DNA of 64,000 nt from Pedobacter cryotolerans (GTDB taxonomy: Bacteria; Bacteroidota; Bacteroidia; Sphingobacteriales; Sphingobacteriaceae), in NCBI RefSeq assembly GCF_005116475.1, contig NZ_SWBO01000004.1:310001-374000 (forward strand), given 5' to 3'. Every line of letters begins with the position of its first letter. Position 1 is the first letter of the stretch. Below, piece by piece: positions 44,687 through 54,541 of this stretch. Position numbers and translations under genes: made by a program. The notes under the pieces were generated by a model, which ran no database searches, was not told the DNA's origin, and saw only the letters and a program-made list of their open reading frames with translations.

Positions 44687-45064
44687 CTAACCCATTGGAT
44701 AAGCTTTAATCAAATCATCAATATTAGCTAGCAAAACTTCTATATCAAAAGGTTTTTCTAAATAACCATCAGCTCCTGCTGCCTTTGCAATTACTTTACC
44801 ATCTGTACTGGCAGAATACATAAATACGGGTATTTTAGCCTTTTCAGTATCTGATTTTAAAGATCTCAAAATTTGATCGCCAGAAATTACTGGCATCCAA
44901 ATATCCAATAAAATTAAATCTGGTGTTTCTTGTTCAATTCTTTTCAGCGCATTTACACTTTTAGGTTCAATTACAACTTGGTAACCTTCATCTTCCAGTA
45001 TCAATTCTAACATTTCTAGTATGCCTTGGTCATCATCGCATACCAATATTTTTTTGTTTTTCAT
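44687..45064 (-). CDS. Single-domain response regulator
   Basis: This 125-residue protein is a CheY-like receiver with acidic pocket 'VCDDDQG', phospho-acceptor Asp in 'LILLDIWMPV', a Ser switch in 'FMYSAS' and Lys in 'YLEKPFD'. There is no output domain. It is 9 bases downstream of the LOV histidine kinase and co-transcribed, so it is the likely phospho-acceptor. The downstream target is not encoded nearby. Confidence 0.93.
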   Translation of the reverse strand: MKNKKILVCDDDQGILEMLELILEDEGYQVVIEPKSVNALKRIEQETPDLILLDIWMPVISGDQILRSLKSDTEKAKIPVFMYSASTDGKVIAKAAGADGYLEKPFDIEVLLANIDDLIKAYPMG

Positions 45065-45073
45065 TTAATGTTT

Positions 45074-46588
45074 TTATCTATTAACAGGAAGTGTGAAGCT
45101 AAATACCGAACCTTTTTGCTTTTCGCTTTCTACCCAAATGGTACCGCCGTGGTTACTAATAATTTGCTGACAGATGTACAAACCAATGCCCATACCAGGA
45201 TAATGACGCTGGATTTCTCCAACACGATAAAACCTGTCGAATACTTTCGCTTGTTCATCATGACTGATGCCCATACCTCTGTCTGTAATCGAAACTTTAA
45301 TAAAATCGCTAATGGCATTTACCTGTACCGTTACAGTAGTGTTTTCTGGCGAATATTTTAAAGCATTGCTTAACAGATTAGAAATTACTTGCACCAAATG
45401 AGATTCATCACCATTGTAGTTCGTGCCGCTTTTGCCAACCAATTCAATGTTTCTTTTTGGCGAGGCAGCTTTTATGCCATCAATGGTTTCCATTACCATC
45501 CTATCAAAATCAAACGGTTCTGGATGTAATTCTATATTGCCAGTTTGTATCCTCGAAACATCTAATAACTCGCCTAAAAGTTGGTTTAAACGATGTACAT
45601 ATCTAGAAGTTTTATCAACTACGTTTTTAAATTTATCTGATGCGTTTTCTGGCATAAGCCGATTCATCATTTGCATATAACCTACAATTGTGGTTAATGG
45701 AGTTTTTAACTCATGACTAGCAATAGAAAGAAAATCATCTTTGCGTTGTTGTATGGCTCTTCTATCGGTGATGTCTTCAATCGCCAATAAAATCCAATCT
45801 TTATATTGCCCTTCTAATTCAATGCGATGGGCATTTAATAACATTAGTTTTTTACCAATGTGTGGAAACTCATGCTCAACCTCATAATCTAAAACTGGGT
45901 TGTTGGTAGGTAAAATCTCTTCCATCATCACTTTAAGTTCAGGAATATTCCATTGCCCATTACCCAAATCATAAAGTGTTTTACCTTTAGTTTCGTTAAT
46001 AGAAACTTTAAACGTATTCAAAAAATGGTTGTTGGCGCTTAAAATATTGTAATTTTTATCCATTACCAATAAGCTCTCTCTAATGGTTTCTACAATACTT
46101 TTTAAATATTCTTGATTATCCTTTAGCATTCGAGTACGTTCCTCTACCTTTTTCTCCATATCAGCTTGGTTCATTTCTAATTCAAGCTGCGCTTTTTTGC
46201 GTAAGGTTACATCGTTTTGTATGCCTATAAAATTGGTTACATTACCTTCATCATCCTTAACAGGAGAGATGTAAAGTTCGTTCCAAAATAATTTACCTGT
46301 TTTGCTATAATTGCGAATTTCTACGTGGCAGTTTTCGCCATTGGCAATAGCAGCACCTATAATTGCTCGTTGCTCTTGTCCGCGATCTTTACCTTGCAAA
46401 AACCTACAATTATGTCCAATAATTTCTTCTCTTGAGTAACCTGATATCTCTTCAAAAGCCGGATTGCAGTAAACAATAGGGTTGTCGGGTAATAAATTAT
46501 CGGTAATTACAATGCCCGTATTTGTTGCATCCATTACTTTAGAAAGCAAATCTATATCGAGTTTTTTACCAGTTTGCGTATAATCCAT
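45074..46588 (-). CDS. LOV-domain (blue-light) histidine kinase
   Basis: This 504-residue cytosolic protein has an N-terminal LOV domain (about 15-125). 'GHNCRFLQG' contains C61, the residue that forms the FMN adduct, and the FMN-contacting residues appear in 'RNYSKTGKLFWNELYISPV' and 'FIGIQNDVT'. A coiled-coil and second PAS (about 145-265) follow, then HisKA with the phospho-acceptor His in 'SIASHELKTPLTTIVGY', and a full HATPase_c domain ('NLLSNALKYSP', 'DRGMGIS', 'GMGIGLYI'). Blue light should change kinase activity towards the neighbouring receiver. All key residues are present. Confidence 0.9.
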   Translation of the reverse strand: MDYTQTGKKLDIDLLSKVMDATNTGIVITDNLLPDNPIVYCNPAFEEISGYSREEIIGHNCRFLQGKDRGQEQRAIIGAAIANGENCHVEIRNYSKTGKLFWNELYISPVKDDEGNVTNFIGIQNDVTLRKKAQLELEMNQADMEKKVEERTRMLKDNQEYLKSIVETIRESLLVMDKNYNILSANNHFLNTFKVSINETKGKTLYDLGNGQWNIPELKVMMEEILPTNNPVLDYEVEHEFPHIGKKLMLLNAHRIELEGQYKDWILLAIEDITDRRAIQQRKDDFLSIASHELKTPLTTIVGYMQMMNRLMPENASDKFKNVVDKTSRYVHRLNQLLGELLDVSRIQTGNIELHPEPFDFDRMVMETIDGIKAASPKRNIELVGKSGTNYNGDESHLVQVISNLLSNALKYSPENTTVTVQVNAISDFIKVSITDRGMGISHDEQAKVFDRFYRVGEIQRHYPGMGIGLYICQQIISNHGGTIWVESEKQKGSVFSFTLPVNR

Positions 46589-47082
46589 GATGATTTAATC
46601 TATTCAGATATAAAAAATATTAGAACATAAACGTTCGTACTATCATTATGGTTTGCCAATAAATCAATAAACCTTCATTTTTAGGTTAGATTGTAAGTTT
46701 ATACAGCGTGTTTAAGGTTTTGTGAGATTTATTCCTCAACTATTCAATCAATAGGTTATTGGTTTGGGTTTACTGTTTACCATGATTAACTCACAGACTA
46801 ACGAGTTTTTCCTTTTTTATCAGCTAAGGCAAGCAATAATTAACCAATAAATAATTTTTTCGAACAAAATCTTTCTTCTTGATAAACAAAAGGATAGCCA
46901 TTTTAAACCTAATTAAACTAAGATTTTTGAGCAAGTTTATAGATTTTATTTACATTTAGCTATGGGGAAATTTAATCTATAGTTAATTTAACTCTGTAAA
47001 AGAGATTGATGTAGCTATAAAATTAACTAACCGGCAGTTTAATTGTATTTATTTATAAAGATCATCCACTTAATTCTTTCTA
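46589..47082. other. 494-base intergenic region between two divergent sensor genes
   Basis: No gene, RNA or strong hairpin is seen. The region is AT-rich throughout and should contain divergent promoters for the LOV kinase and the PAS protein. I cannot assign them reliably. Confidence 0.45.
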
Positions 47083-49182
47083 ATGGTATCTCTAACTCAA
47101 AATTTACACCAACTGCAGCCCATTTTAGCTATGTTGTTTGCAAATAGCAAGGAAGCGGTAATGTTGTTAGACAAAAATTATCATATCATTTTTCGCAGCT
47201 CAGCTATAGCAAAAATTGATGGTTATTGTGATAACGAAATTTTATATACCTCTTTCCTCACTTTAATTATCGATAGCGAAAAGTTAAAGGTAATGGCATT
47301 GTTTGAAGAGTTGAGGACAGCCCTTAAACCATCGGCTACTATACAAGTTACCTTAAATTATCCTGGTAGGCAACCACTGTTAGTTTGCTTAAACTTAAGC
47401 GCAAACTTTGCATTTCATGAGCAGTTTATTGTGGTTAATGTAACTGTAATTAGCCATCAAATTACCGTTCAAAAACCTAAGCATCAAAACACTAAACTTG
47501 GCTTGTTAGAGTCTGTAGTGGCAAATATAAGTGATGCAGTAATGATACTCGAACTTGATCCAGCCATAGCAAATGACTCTAAAATTATCTATGTTAATAA
47601 GGCTTTCCCCATCATTACAGGTTATACTTTTAACGAGTTGCAAGGCCATTCTCCACGTTTTTTACAGGCAGCAGTTACAGATCAAACACATCTAAATCAG
47701 CTCAGAAACAATATTTATGCTGGTGAAGCTTTTGAAAACACTTTACCTAGCTACAAAAAAAGTGGCGAATTATATTTGGTAAATGCTTCCTTTTCTCCTT
47801 TAAAAAATGAAAATGATATCCTTACCAATTGGATCATTACCTTACGGGATGTAACCGAAAAAAAAGAGCTTGAAAACGTATTACGCAAAGCATCAAGTTT
47901 AGCTGGTATTGGCAGTTGGGCTTACGAGCCACACAGCCAAAAGATATTTTGGTCTAACATGACCAAGCAAATTTATGAAGTAAAAAAAGATTTTAATCCA
48001 GACCTATCCAATACTGCTTACTTTTTTAAACACGCCAAACAAAATCAAGCTGTTTTAGATCAAATTTCTAATGACATTAGTGGAGGTAAAGCCTTCGATT
48101 TAGAAGTAGAAATTTTAACTGCCAAGAAGAATAAAAAGTGGATCCGCATTATTGGAGAGCCAGAAATGATCAATGGAAACTGTCAGAAAGTTAGCGGAAG
48201 TTTTCAAGACATTGATCAACGAAAAAAAGCACAATTATTAGCAGAAAAAACCATTAACGAAAAAAATGAAATTTTCGAAAGCATAGCTGATGGATTTTTT
48301 GCAGTAGATAAAAAATGGAAAATTACCTTTTGGAACAGCAGGGCTGCCGAAGAAGTAAAGCGTAATAAAGAAGACCTTCTGCACCAAAATTTGTGGGAAG
48401 TTTTTTCGGAAGCCGTTGGTTCTTCTTCTTACCACCAGTACCAGCAGGCGATGAAATTAAAAAAGCCAGTACAATTTGAAAGCTTCTCGGCAGTTACCGC
48501 CCAATGGTACGATATTAGTGCGTATCCATCTCATAATGGCTTATCGGTATATTTCAGGAACATTACCACCCGTAAGCTAGACAAACAATTAATTTTAGCT
48601 ACCGAAAAACGTTACAGCGATTTATTTCAACTTAGTCCATTGCCAAAATGGGTTTTTGATATCAAAACATTACGTTTTTTAGATGTGAATAAAGCTGCCA
48701 TTAACCACTATGGTTACTCGTACAAGCAGTTCATGAAAATGACCATTTTAGACATTAGAACTATTGATGAACAAGAGCAGCTCAAAGTAGCGCTAACGCA
48801 AACCAAACACAAAAATTTACACCAAGGTTTATTAACCCATCAAAAAAAGAATGGCGATTTAATCACAGTAAATATTCAAAGTGTGCACTTTACTTTTAAA
48901 GGTCGCAAAGCCAAACTCATTATTGCACAAGATGTTACTGAACAAGAAAAATACATCCAAGCGATAGAGGAGCAAAACCAAAAACTGAAAGAGGTTTCGT
49001 GGATCAATTCGCACATTTTAAGAGCGCCTTTAACTAAAATATTGGGTTTATTAGAAGTAGTTAAAATTGTTGATGAACACCAAGAACGCAAAGTAGTTTT
49101 AGACTATATTCAAACTGCCGCTACAGAGCTAGATAAAGCGATTTTAGAAATTACCAAAAGATCACAAACCAATTCAATTTAA
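47083..49182 (+). CDS. Multi-PAS sensor protein ending in a HisKA-like helix
   Basis: This 699-residue protein contains about five PAS-like units (near 15-125, 145-270, 275-380, 395-500 and 505-625). The second resembles LOV but reads 'GHSPRFLQ' and lacks the adduct cysteine. The C-terminus has an H-box-like 'VSWINSHILRAPLTKILGLL' and a short helix, then ends without an HATPase_c domain. It may signal by dimerisation or transfer phosphate for another kinase. It is divergent from the true LOV kinase, which suggests a shared pathway but does not show it. Confidence 0.8.
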   Translation: MVSLTQNLHQLQPILAMLFANSKEAVMLLDKNYHIIFRSSAIAKIDGYCDNEILYTSFLTLIIDSEKLKVMALFEELRTALKPSATIQVTLNYPGRQPLLVCLNLSANFAFHEQFIVVNVTVISHQITVQKPKHQNTKLGLLESVVANISDAVMILELDPAIANDSKIIYVNKAFPIITGYTFNELQGHSPRFLQAAVTDQTHLNQLRNNIYAGEAFENTLPSYKKSGELYLVNASFSPLKNENDILTNWIITLRDVTEKKELENVLRKASSLAGIGSWAYEPHSQKIFWSNMTKQIYEVKKDFNPDLSNTAYFFKHAKQNQAVLDQISNDISGGKAFDLEVEILTAKKNKKWIRIIGEPEMINGNCQKVSGSFQDIDQRKKAQLLAEKTINEKNEIFESIADGFFAVDKKWKITFWNSRAAEEVKRNKEDLLHQNLWEVFSEAVGSSSYHQYQQAMKLKKPVQFESFSAVTAQWYDISAYPSHNGLSVYFRNITTRKLDKQLILATEKRYSDLFQLSPLPKWVFDIKTLRFLDVNKAAINHYGYSYKQFMKMTILDIRTIDEQEQLKVALTQTKHKNLHQGLLTHQKKNGDLITVNIQSVHFTFKGRKAKLIIAQDVTEQEKYIQAIEEQNQKLKEVSWINSHILRAPLTKILGLLEVVKIVDEHQERKVVLDYIQTAATELDKAILEITKRSQTNSI

Positions 49183-49344
49183 GCTTAATTAGATTGTTTA
49201 GTGGTTAGAGGGTTAGGGTTTAGAACGGACAAGCTACAAAGTTTAAAAGTTTAGGGGTTAGAATGAATTTGGAACTCCTCAATTTCCATCGGCTAAAGCA
49301 TACTGCAATGAACCAATGAACTAATCAACACCCTTCACCCAAGC

Positions 49345-50043
49345 TCAACAAATCAAAAGCAGCCTATATTCTCCTTTGGTTTCTATAGGAGCTCGGTGCA
49401 CACAAGGTAAAGCTTGTTGCTTTGGGTGGTCTACCGCTAGTTTCCATAGGTTGCCAATACCTAAATTTACAGGATGAGCATCGGGTTTAGGTTGGTAGTG
49501 GAGATCGAAGAAGTAGGCTTCCAAAAAGTCTTCAAATGTGGGTTCAGTACCATCATATAAATCTTTAAGTTTTTGCCGAATTTCAGGGATTAAAATCTTT
49601 TGCTCAACTTGATGGTTGGGTAAAATCTCACTTGCTGCACCAAAATAAGTGCATAAAAAAGTATCTGTTGCAATAGGAGATCGATCAACATGATAAGAAT
49701 ATACATCAGTAGAAATGAAATCCAATTCATCATCTCGTTGGTAGTTTTTAATTAAATTGAGCGATGGAGATGCGCCGGAATCTGTTAATAATTTAATGTC
49801 GTTTAACAAAATTGATCTTGCTGCGGCACCATCATTAGATAAAGTTAGGGCTAAAAGCTCTTCAATACCTATATCTGTAATATTTTCTTTAAGCAGTAGT
49901 TGTGCAACCACTTCTTTAAAATCTCCATTAAGATTTCTCTGCCAGCAAATTGCATTTCTTTCTCCCTCAAATACCGTATCTATCAGTTCATTAAAGGAGC
50001 TAACTTTTATAATTTGCTTGCTATTAGAAAATTCGCTGTTCAT
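49345..50043 (-). CDS. DUF1826 family protein
   Basis: This 232-residue protein starts at the ATG at 50043; a TTG 15 bases upstream is less likely. The block 'VYSYHVDRSPIATDTFLCTYFG' and the end 'PCVHRAPIETKGEYRLLL' match DUF1826, an uncharacterised family with conserved His and Cys residues that may bind metal (often found with zinc-related genes). No zinc transporter is adjacent. The gene stands alone. Confidence 0.75.
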   Translation of the reverse strand: MNSEFSNSKQIIKVSSFNELIDTVFEGERNAICWQRNLNGDFKEVVAQLLLKENITDIGIEELLALTLSNDGAAARSILLNDIKLLTDSGASPSLNLIKNYQRDDELDFISTDVYSYHVDRSPIATDTFLCTYFGAASEILPNHQVEQKILIPEIRQKLKDLYDGTEPTFEDFLEAYFFDLHYQPKPDAHPVNLGIGNLWKLAVDHPKQQALPCVHRAPIETKGEYRLLLIC

Positions 50044-50214
50044 TAGTTGTTTAAACAATTTAGCAAATCTACTTAGAAAAGACTAAAGCCGAGGCACTAC
50101 AAACGAACAAATTTCGATACTCCATTTATTTCAAAAACTAAAATTTAATATTAGCATAACACAATTGAGCATGATGACAAGCTACATTTGAACATTCAAT
50201 AAAAGTAATTTATC

Positions 50215-51195
50215 ATGAAAGCGAATTTAATATTAATAGGCTTGCTGTTATCAAGCTCAGCATTTTCACAACAAAAGTTAGATGTACAAGCACACCGTGG
50301 TGGCATGGCATTATTGCCAGAAAACACCATACCCGCAATGTTAAATGCTGTAAAGTTAGGGGCTAAAACATTAGAACTTGATGTAGTGATTTCGGCAGAT
50401 GGTAAAGTGGTTGTATCTCATGATAATTATATGTCGGCTACGTTTATGAGCAAGCCAAATGGCACCGAAATTGATAAAGCTGACGAGAAAAACCATAACA
50501 TCTATCAGATCGGATATGATAGTGTTCGTAAATATAGTTTAGGTGTAAAAAACCATCCCATGTTTCCAGAACAACAAAAGTTAAAAAGCCATAAGCCATT
50601 GCTAACCGATTTAATTGATAGTGTAGAAGCTTATGTTAAAAAAAATAACTTAAGGCCAGTATATTATAATATTGAAACTAAATGTTCTCCCTTAGGCGAT
50701 GATAAATTCCATCCTAAGCCAGCTGTATTTGTGAAAAACTTGATGGATGTAATTAATCAAAAAAATATAAAACCACGACTAATCATTCAATCTTTTGATG
50801 TAAGAACGCTACAGGTTTTACACCAAACAGAACCTACCGTAAAATTGGCATTATTGGTACAAGGTAAAATGAATATTTCTGAAGACCAGCTTAAAAAATA
50901 TGGACTTTCTGCTCAAGAAGTTGAGGCTTATTTAAAACAAATGAATGCTAAAAAGGGTGGCCTTGATGAAGAACTTGCCAACTTAGGGTTCACCCCAGCA
51001 ATTTACAGTCCATATTATAGTGGTGTAGATGCAGAAATGGTTAAAAAGGTACATGAAAAAAAGATGTTAATTTTACCATGGACAGTTGATAAAAAAGAAG
51101 ACATGATTGCTTTAGCAAAGATGGGTGTTGATGGTATTATCACCAATAAACCTGATGTTTTAATTGAATTGGTGGGTAATTATCAAAACAAATAA
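50215..51195 (+). CDS. Glycerophosphodiester phosphodiesterase, exported
   Basis: This 326-residue protein has a signal peptide (about 1-18, 'LILIGLLLSSSAFSQ'). The TIM-barrel GDPD motifs are present: 'AHRGGMALLPENTIPAM' (catalytic His and Glu), 'TLELDVVISADGKVVVSHD' (metal ligands and second His) and the C-terminal 'MGVDGIITNKPDVL'. It hydrolyses glycerophosphodiesters to glycerol-3-phosphate and an alcohol in the periplasm. No transporter is linked. Confidence 0.93.
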   Translation: MKANLILIGLLLSSSAFSQQKLDVQAHRGGMALLPENTIPAMLNAVKLGAKTLELDVVISADGKVVVSHDNYMSATFMSKPNGTEIDKADEKNHNIYQIGYDSVRKYSLGVKNHPMFPEQQKLKSHKPLLTDLIDSVEAYVKKNNLRPVYYNIETKCSPLGDDKFHPKPAVFVKNLMDVINQKNIKPRLIIQSFDVRTLQVLHQTEPTVKLALLVQGKMNISEDQLKKYGLSAQEVEAYLKQMNAKKGGLDEELANLGFTPAIYSPYYSGVDAEMVKKVHEKKMLILPWTVDKKEDMIALAKMGVDGIITNKPDVLIELVGNYQNK

Positions 51196-51236
51196 GTTTT
51201 TTGGGTTAGGGTAAGAATTTTCACTATTCCAACCCT

Positions 51237-52004
51237 CTATCCGCCCCATATATTCCTTAATCTTTTGTATCCAGTTGTTAAGTAATGTTCTCCATCAGGC
51301 CATAAGGTTTGCCCTTTTACTAACCACGATAAGCCAAAGGCTTCTACTGCAATTGCTTCAAATACGTAAACTATCGGAAAAGGTTTTAAATCTATACCTG
51401 TATAATGCTTTAAAATAAAATATAGGCCAAGTATAACCAAAGATGCAATGATAGTCCAGCCGCAAATCTTAAATATCAAATTGCGTTTTGATTTTTGGCT
51501 CGTTCTTCCTTTGTTTTCCGTTGATGGTTTTCGGTCATCACCTTTGGTAAAAAATACGATTGACATTATAGCAAGGCACAATAGAAAGGTAGCAGCAAAT
51601 GCAAAATGCCAGCCAGTTCCAACAAGGGTATCAAACACGCCTCCATGTGGGGTGTGTACCGAAAGATGACAATCGTTGCAAATTATCTCAGTAGGTACAA
51701 ATGCTACTCCAATACCACATATTCCGGCAACAAAAGTTAGTAGCCATTCTTTAAAAGTATAACCATAATAGCTGATTAAAAAAGCCCCAATGATACACAG
51801 TATCACTACCAAAATATCTCCGCGGTCGGTAAAATAATAATCACTAATAGAAGGCTCAAAGCCTGCATATTCCGAAGGTCTTTTAGGGAATATGGCCAAT
51901 ACAATTGGCAATAACATACCACCAAATCCGATAAGGTTTCTTAAAGTGAGGTAGGATAGTACCAGTTCATTTTTTTCTTCTTTGATGTGATCTGCTGTTG
52001 ACAT
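51237..52004 (-). CDS. Membrane protein of unknown function with a CxxCH motif
   Basis: This 255-residue protein has about six hydrophobic segments (near 22-40, 65-85, 88-108, 130-150, 185-205 and 215-235). I recognise no family. A 'CNDCH' sequence lies in the loop before the fourth segment; it fits the CxxCH haem c attachment pattern, but a single occurrence may be chance. The gene stands alone and converges on the GDPD gene. Confidence 0.6.
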   Translation of the reverse strand: MSTADHIKEEKNELVLSYLTLRNLIGFGGMLLPIVLAIFPKRPSEYAGFEPSISDYYFTDRGDILVVILCIIGAFLISYYGYTFKEWLLTFVAGICGIGVAFVPTEIICNDCHLSVHTPHGGVFDTLVGTGWHFAFAATFLLCLAIMSIVFFTKGDDRKPSTENKGRTSQKSKRNLIFKICGWTIIASLVILGLYFILKHYTGIDLKPFPIVYVFEAIAVEAFGLSWLVKGQTLWPDGEHYLTTGYKRLRNIWGG

Positions 52005-52177
52005 GGTTTGGTTAGTTATTAGATGGATTTAATAATTATAATTTGTTAAATGCTGATATTCTTTAGTTTAGCTTTATGAATTTATGATTATTTATTTATT
52101 GTAGCAATTTAATGGGTAAATATTGAAATGAAGTTTGAATTAGAAAAGTATAACGCTTTATCTGCATGGGGTAAATT

Positions 52178-53653
52178 TTAAAAATTAAATGGTATAGCTG
52201 TTTTTACCCCAATTTGATTTCTTTTATAAAATTTTTGTCCAACGTTTACGGCACTAACATTTCTACCATGTATATCGTTAAAACTATAAAACACTTCAAA
52301 ACTTATAGGGCTTGCTGCTCTTGTTGATCCTTTTTTTGCGGTATTAAATACAATACCTGTCTCGATGTTTTGCTGAGCTTTTCGCTTGGTAGCAATATCA
52401 GCTTTGCCATACGGCATATCCCAAATGTATTTAAAACGTAAACCTAAATTACCTGTAGCCGTAAACATTTTATATCCTTCTACAAATGCTTTAGTGCCAT
52501 GATAAGTTTTAAAATCGCTTAAATCATAAACCGTGGTAACCGCTGTATTGGTATAACTAGTATTGGTAACATCGGTTTTTTCTACTTTTTTAAATTCCGT
52601 AGAACTCAATTCCGCAAAGTTGTTAAAATAGCCAGCTGTAATACCTCCTGTTAGCAACATGTTGCTCAAAAAGTTTTGATATCCTCTTGGATTTTCTGTT
52701 TTGTGAAAATAGTTTAGCGTAAAAGTAGACTCATAGGAGCTGATACTTTTTTTAGCATTAGCAGTAGTGTTTTGCGGATTTACCTTGTCGTAATAATTAA
52801 AACGGTTGCCACCTGCTTTCTGACTTATGGTACCCCAAAATATATGTCTTGAATTGTAGTTGAATTTTGTGTTTAGTGAATCTAAAAGTTTTTCCCTCTT
52901 TGTTGCAAACTTTTCATATTTACTTAACTGATTGACTAAACTATTATAGGCAATCATATTAAGGTAGATGCTGTCTTTTAATTTTTTTAAATCATTCATA
53001 TTTTTTGTAGTGTCTACTTTTTCGTCAAAGGTTTTAAGTTTATAGGATAATTTAAGCTTTTGAGCTAAAAGTGTTTTTTGTTGAATGCCCTCTTCCTTCG
53101 TCATAAACAAAGTATCGTAATTGTTAATGAAGGTTGAGTATAAATCGTATTTATCGCTTGGCAAATACCAGTACTTTTGCTTTAAAATAAATGAAAATGA
53201 GACATTAGCGCTGAAGTTTGATGCAGGTTTTTGAGTACTGATCAAACTAATGATATCATTCCCAAAGCCGCCTTGTAACCCAAGATTTATAAAACTGTTT
53301 TTTAAAATTTTATTCTTACCAATACCACGTGGTCGTATGGCATAAGAAACTTCTGCAGTAGGCTTAGTTACATTTACAGTAGCGTAACTCATAGATTTAC
53401 CAGTAGAAAAGTCTGTTTGTAATAATTTTGAAAAATCTGCAAAACTTCGCTCAAGAAACTTGCTAGAGTCTAGGGGATGCTCCAAAAAGCGTTTAATAAG
53501 CTGCTCTTTTTTCTCTTCATCGTTTGATTTTAAAGGCAATTCGTTTCCATTTTTATCTATTCTAATGTTTGCTTGTTTAGTTTGTGACAATACTTTTGTA
53601 CTAATAGTTAAAATAAATAAAATGGTTAAAAAGGAGATTGTTGTAGTTTTCAT
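52178..53653 (-). CDS. Exported, probable outer-membrane protein of unknown function
   Basis: This 491-residue protein has a signal peptide (about 1-23, 'SFLTILFILTISTKVLSQ'). The C-terminal half alternates amphipathic strands and ends in 'GVKTAIPFNF' with a terminal Phe, as expected of an outer-membrane beta-barrel. A central charged helical stretch (about 185-260) could form a coiled coil. I cannot name a family. It stands alone. Confidence 0.65.
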   Translation of the reverse strand: MKTTTISFLTILFILTISTKVLSQTKQANIRIDKNGNELPLKSNDEEKKEQLIKRFLEHPLDSSKFLERSFADFSKLLQTDFSTGKSMSYATVNVTKPTAEVSYAIRPRGIGKNKILKNSFINLGLQGGFGNDIISLISTQKPASNFSANVSFSFILKQKYWYLPSDKYDLYSTFINNYDTLFMTKEEGIQQKTLLAQKLKLSYKLKTFDEKVDTTKNMNDLKKLKDSIYLNMIAYNSLVNQLSKYEKFATKREKLLDSLNTKFNYNSRHIFWGTISQKAGGNRFNYYDKVNPQNTTANAKKSISSYESTFTLNYFHKTENPRGYQNFLSNMLLTGGITAGYFNNFAELSSTEFKKVEKTDVTNTSYTNTAVTTVYDLSDFKTYHGTKAFVEGYKMFTATGNLGLRFKYIWDMPYGKADIATKRKAQQNIETGIVFNTAKKGSTRAASPISFEVFYSFNDIHGRNVSAVNVGQKFYKRNQIGVKTAIPFNF

Positions 53654-53978
53654 GATTGAGGGATAATTTGATCACATAAATTTACTCCTAAAAGCTATTT
53701 TAAGCAATACCTGTTTATAGGGATTTTAGGATGGTGGGCATAACCCAAGTGTTTATAGCCTCACCCTATCAAAGTATGTGGTGGAATGCATTTGGTTAGT
53801 TTCCCTCTCCAAAAGAGAGGGATGCAGGATGGTTGGCCTAACCCATTTGCTAGGGGTTGAGGGTATCAAGATACTAGTTTGGCGTTAGGAGCGAACAACT
53901 TCCCATCTATCCAACTCAACACCTTCTACCTAAACATATCTCTTCTTCAATTGTTATCTTGATATTAAAGCAAAAGCC
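53654..53978. other. Intergenic region with short repeats
   Basis: No gene is seen in these 325 bases. The word 'cctcaccctatcaaagta' near 53759 recurs in altered form at about 54417 ('cctcacgctatcaaagtg'), flanking the next gene. A short hairpin CCCTCTC-CAAAA-GAGAGGG lies near 53805-53822. Confidence 0.5.
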
Positions 53979-54398
53979 ATGTCGAATAGAAATGATAAAC
54001 ATACAGCGCAAACTTCTCCAAAAGACGGATTAGACAATACTGGAACACAAGGTTACGATACCTTAAGTGATGATGCCTATACTGGTAATGTTAAAACAAC
54101 TGTAGAAACCAGCAATAACCCTGATCAACAAATCCCAGTTACCATTAACTCACCAGAAATGGAAGGCGAAAAAATTATATTCGACTTATTGATCAATCAA
54201 AAATTGGCACATGTAATCGTCAGAAAAAATGGAATAAATTTCCACATTAATATTGATGGAGAAGACGTAGGAAGATTTGAAATAGAAAATCATGGTAAAA
54301 TTAATCGATTTCCTCAGCCTAGAGGAGCGAGAACTGATGATGATGTTTATTTTAGTCCAGTTGAGGAAAAATTGAAAGCATTGGGTAAGTTGGGTTAG
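53979..54398 (+). CDS. Hydrophilic protein of unknown function
   Basis: This 139-residue protein has a disordered, Thr/Asp/Asn-rich N-terminal half and a beta-rich C-terminal half ('EKIIFDLLINQKLAHVIVRKNG', 'NFHINIDGEDVGRFEIENHG'). There is no signal peptide and no recognised family. It is the last gene before the CRISPR array but runs toward it on the opposite strand to the cas genes; nothing suggests a link. Confidence 0.6.
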   Translation: MSNRNDKHTAQTSPKDGLDNTGTQGYDTLSDDAYTGNVKTTVETSNNPDQQIPVTINSPEMEGEKIIFDLLINQKLAHVIVRKNGINFHINIDGEDVGRFEIENHGKINRFPQPRGARTDDDVYFSPVEEKLKALGKLG

Positions 54399-54492
54399 CT
54401 TGTTGGTTTTCATTTTACCTCACGCTATCAAAGTGGCTGGTGTAAGCCTATTCACTTTCTTATTTGAATGCCAACTACCTTAAAAGCAAAAA

Positions 54493-54541
54493 AAAGAATG
54501 AAAGCAAATTTTCGCGAAGCGAAAATTTGCTTTCATTCTTT
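54493..54541 (-). terminator. 23-bp hairpin formed by the first CRISPR repeat and an inverted copy
   Basis: Perfect arms at 54493-54515 and 54519-54541 enclose a GAA loop. The right arm contains repeat positions 7-23; the left arm is their reverse complement. Read on the minus strand the stem is followed by a run of seven T, an intrinsic terminator that would stop transcription from the cas operon running antisense through the array. Read on the plus strand it places an anti-repeat ahead of the first repeat. Confidence 0.7.
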
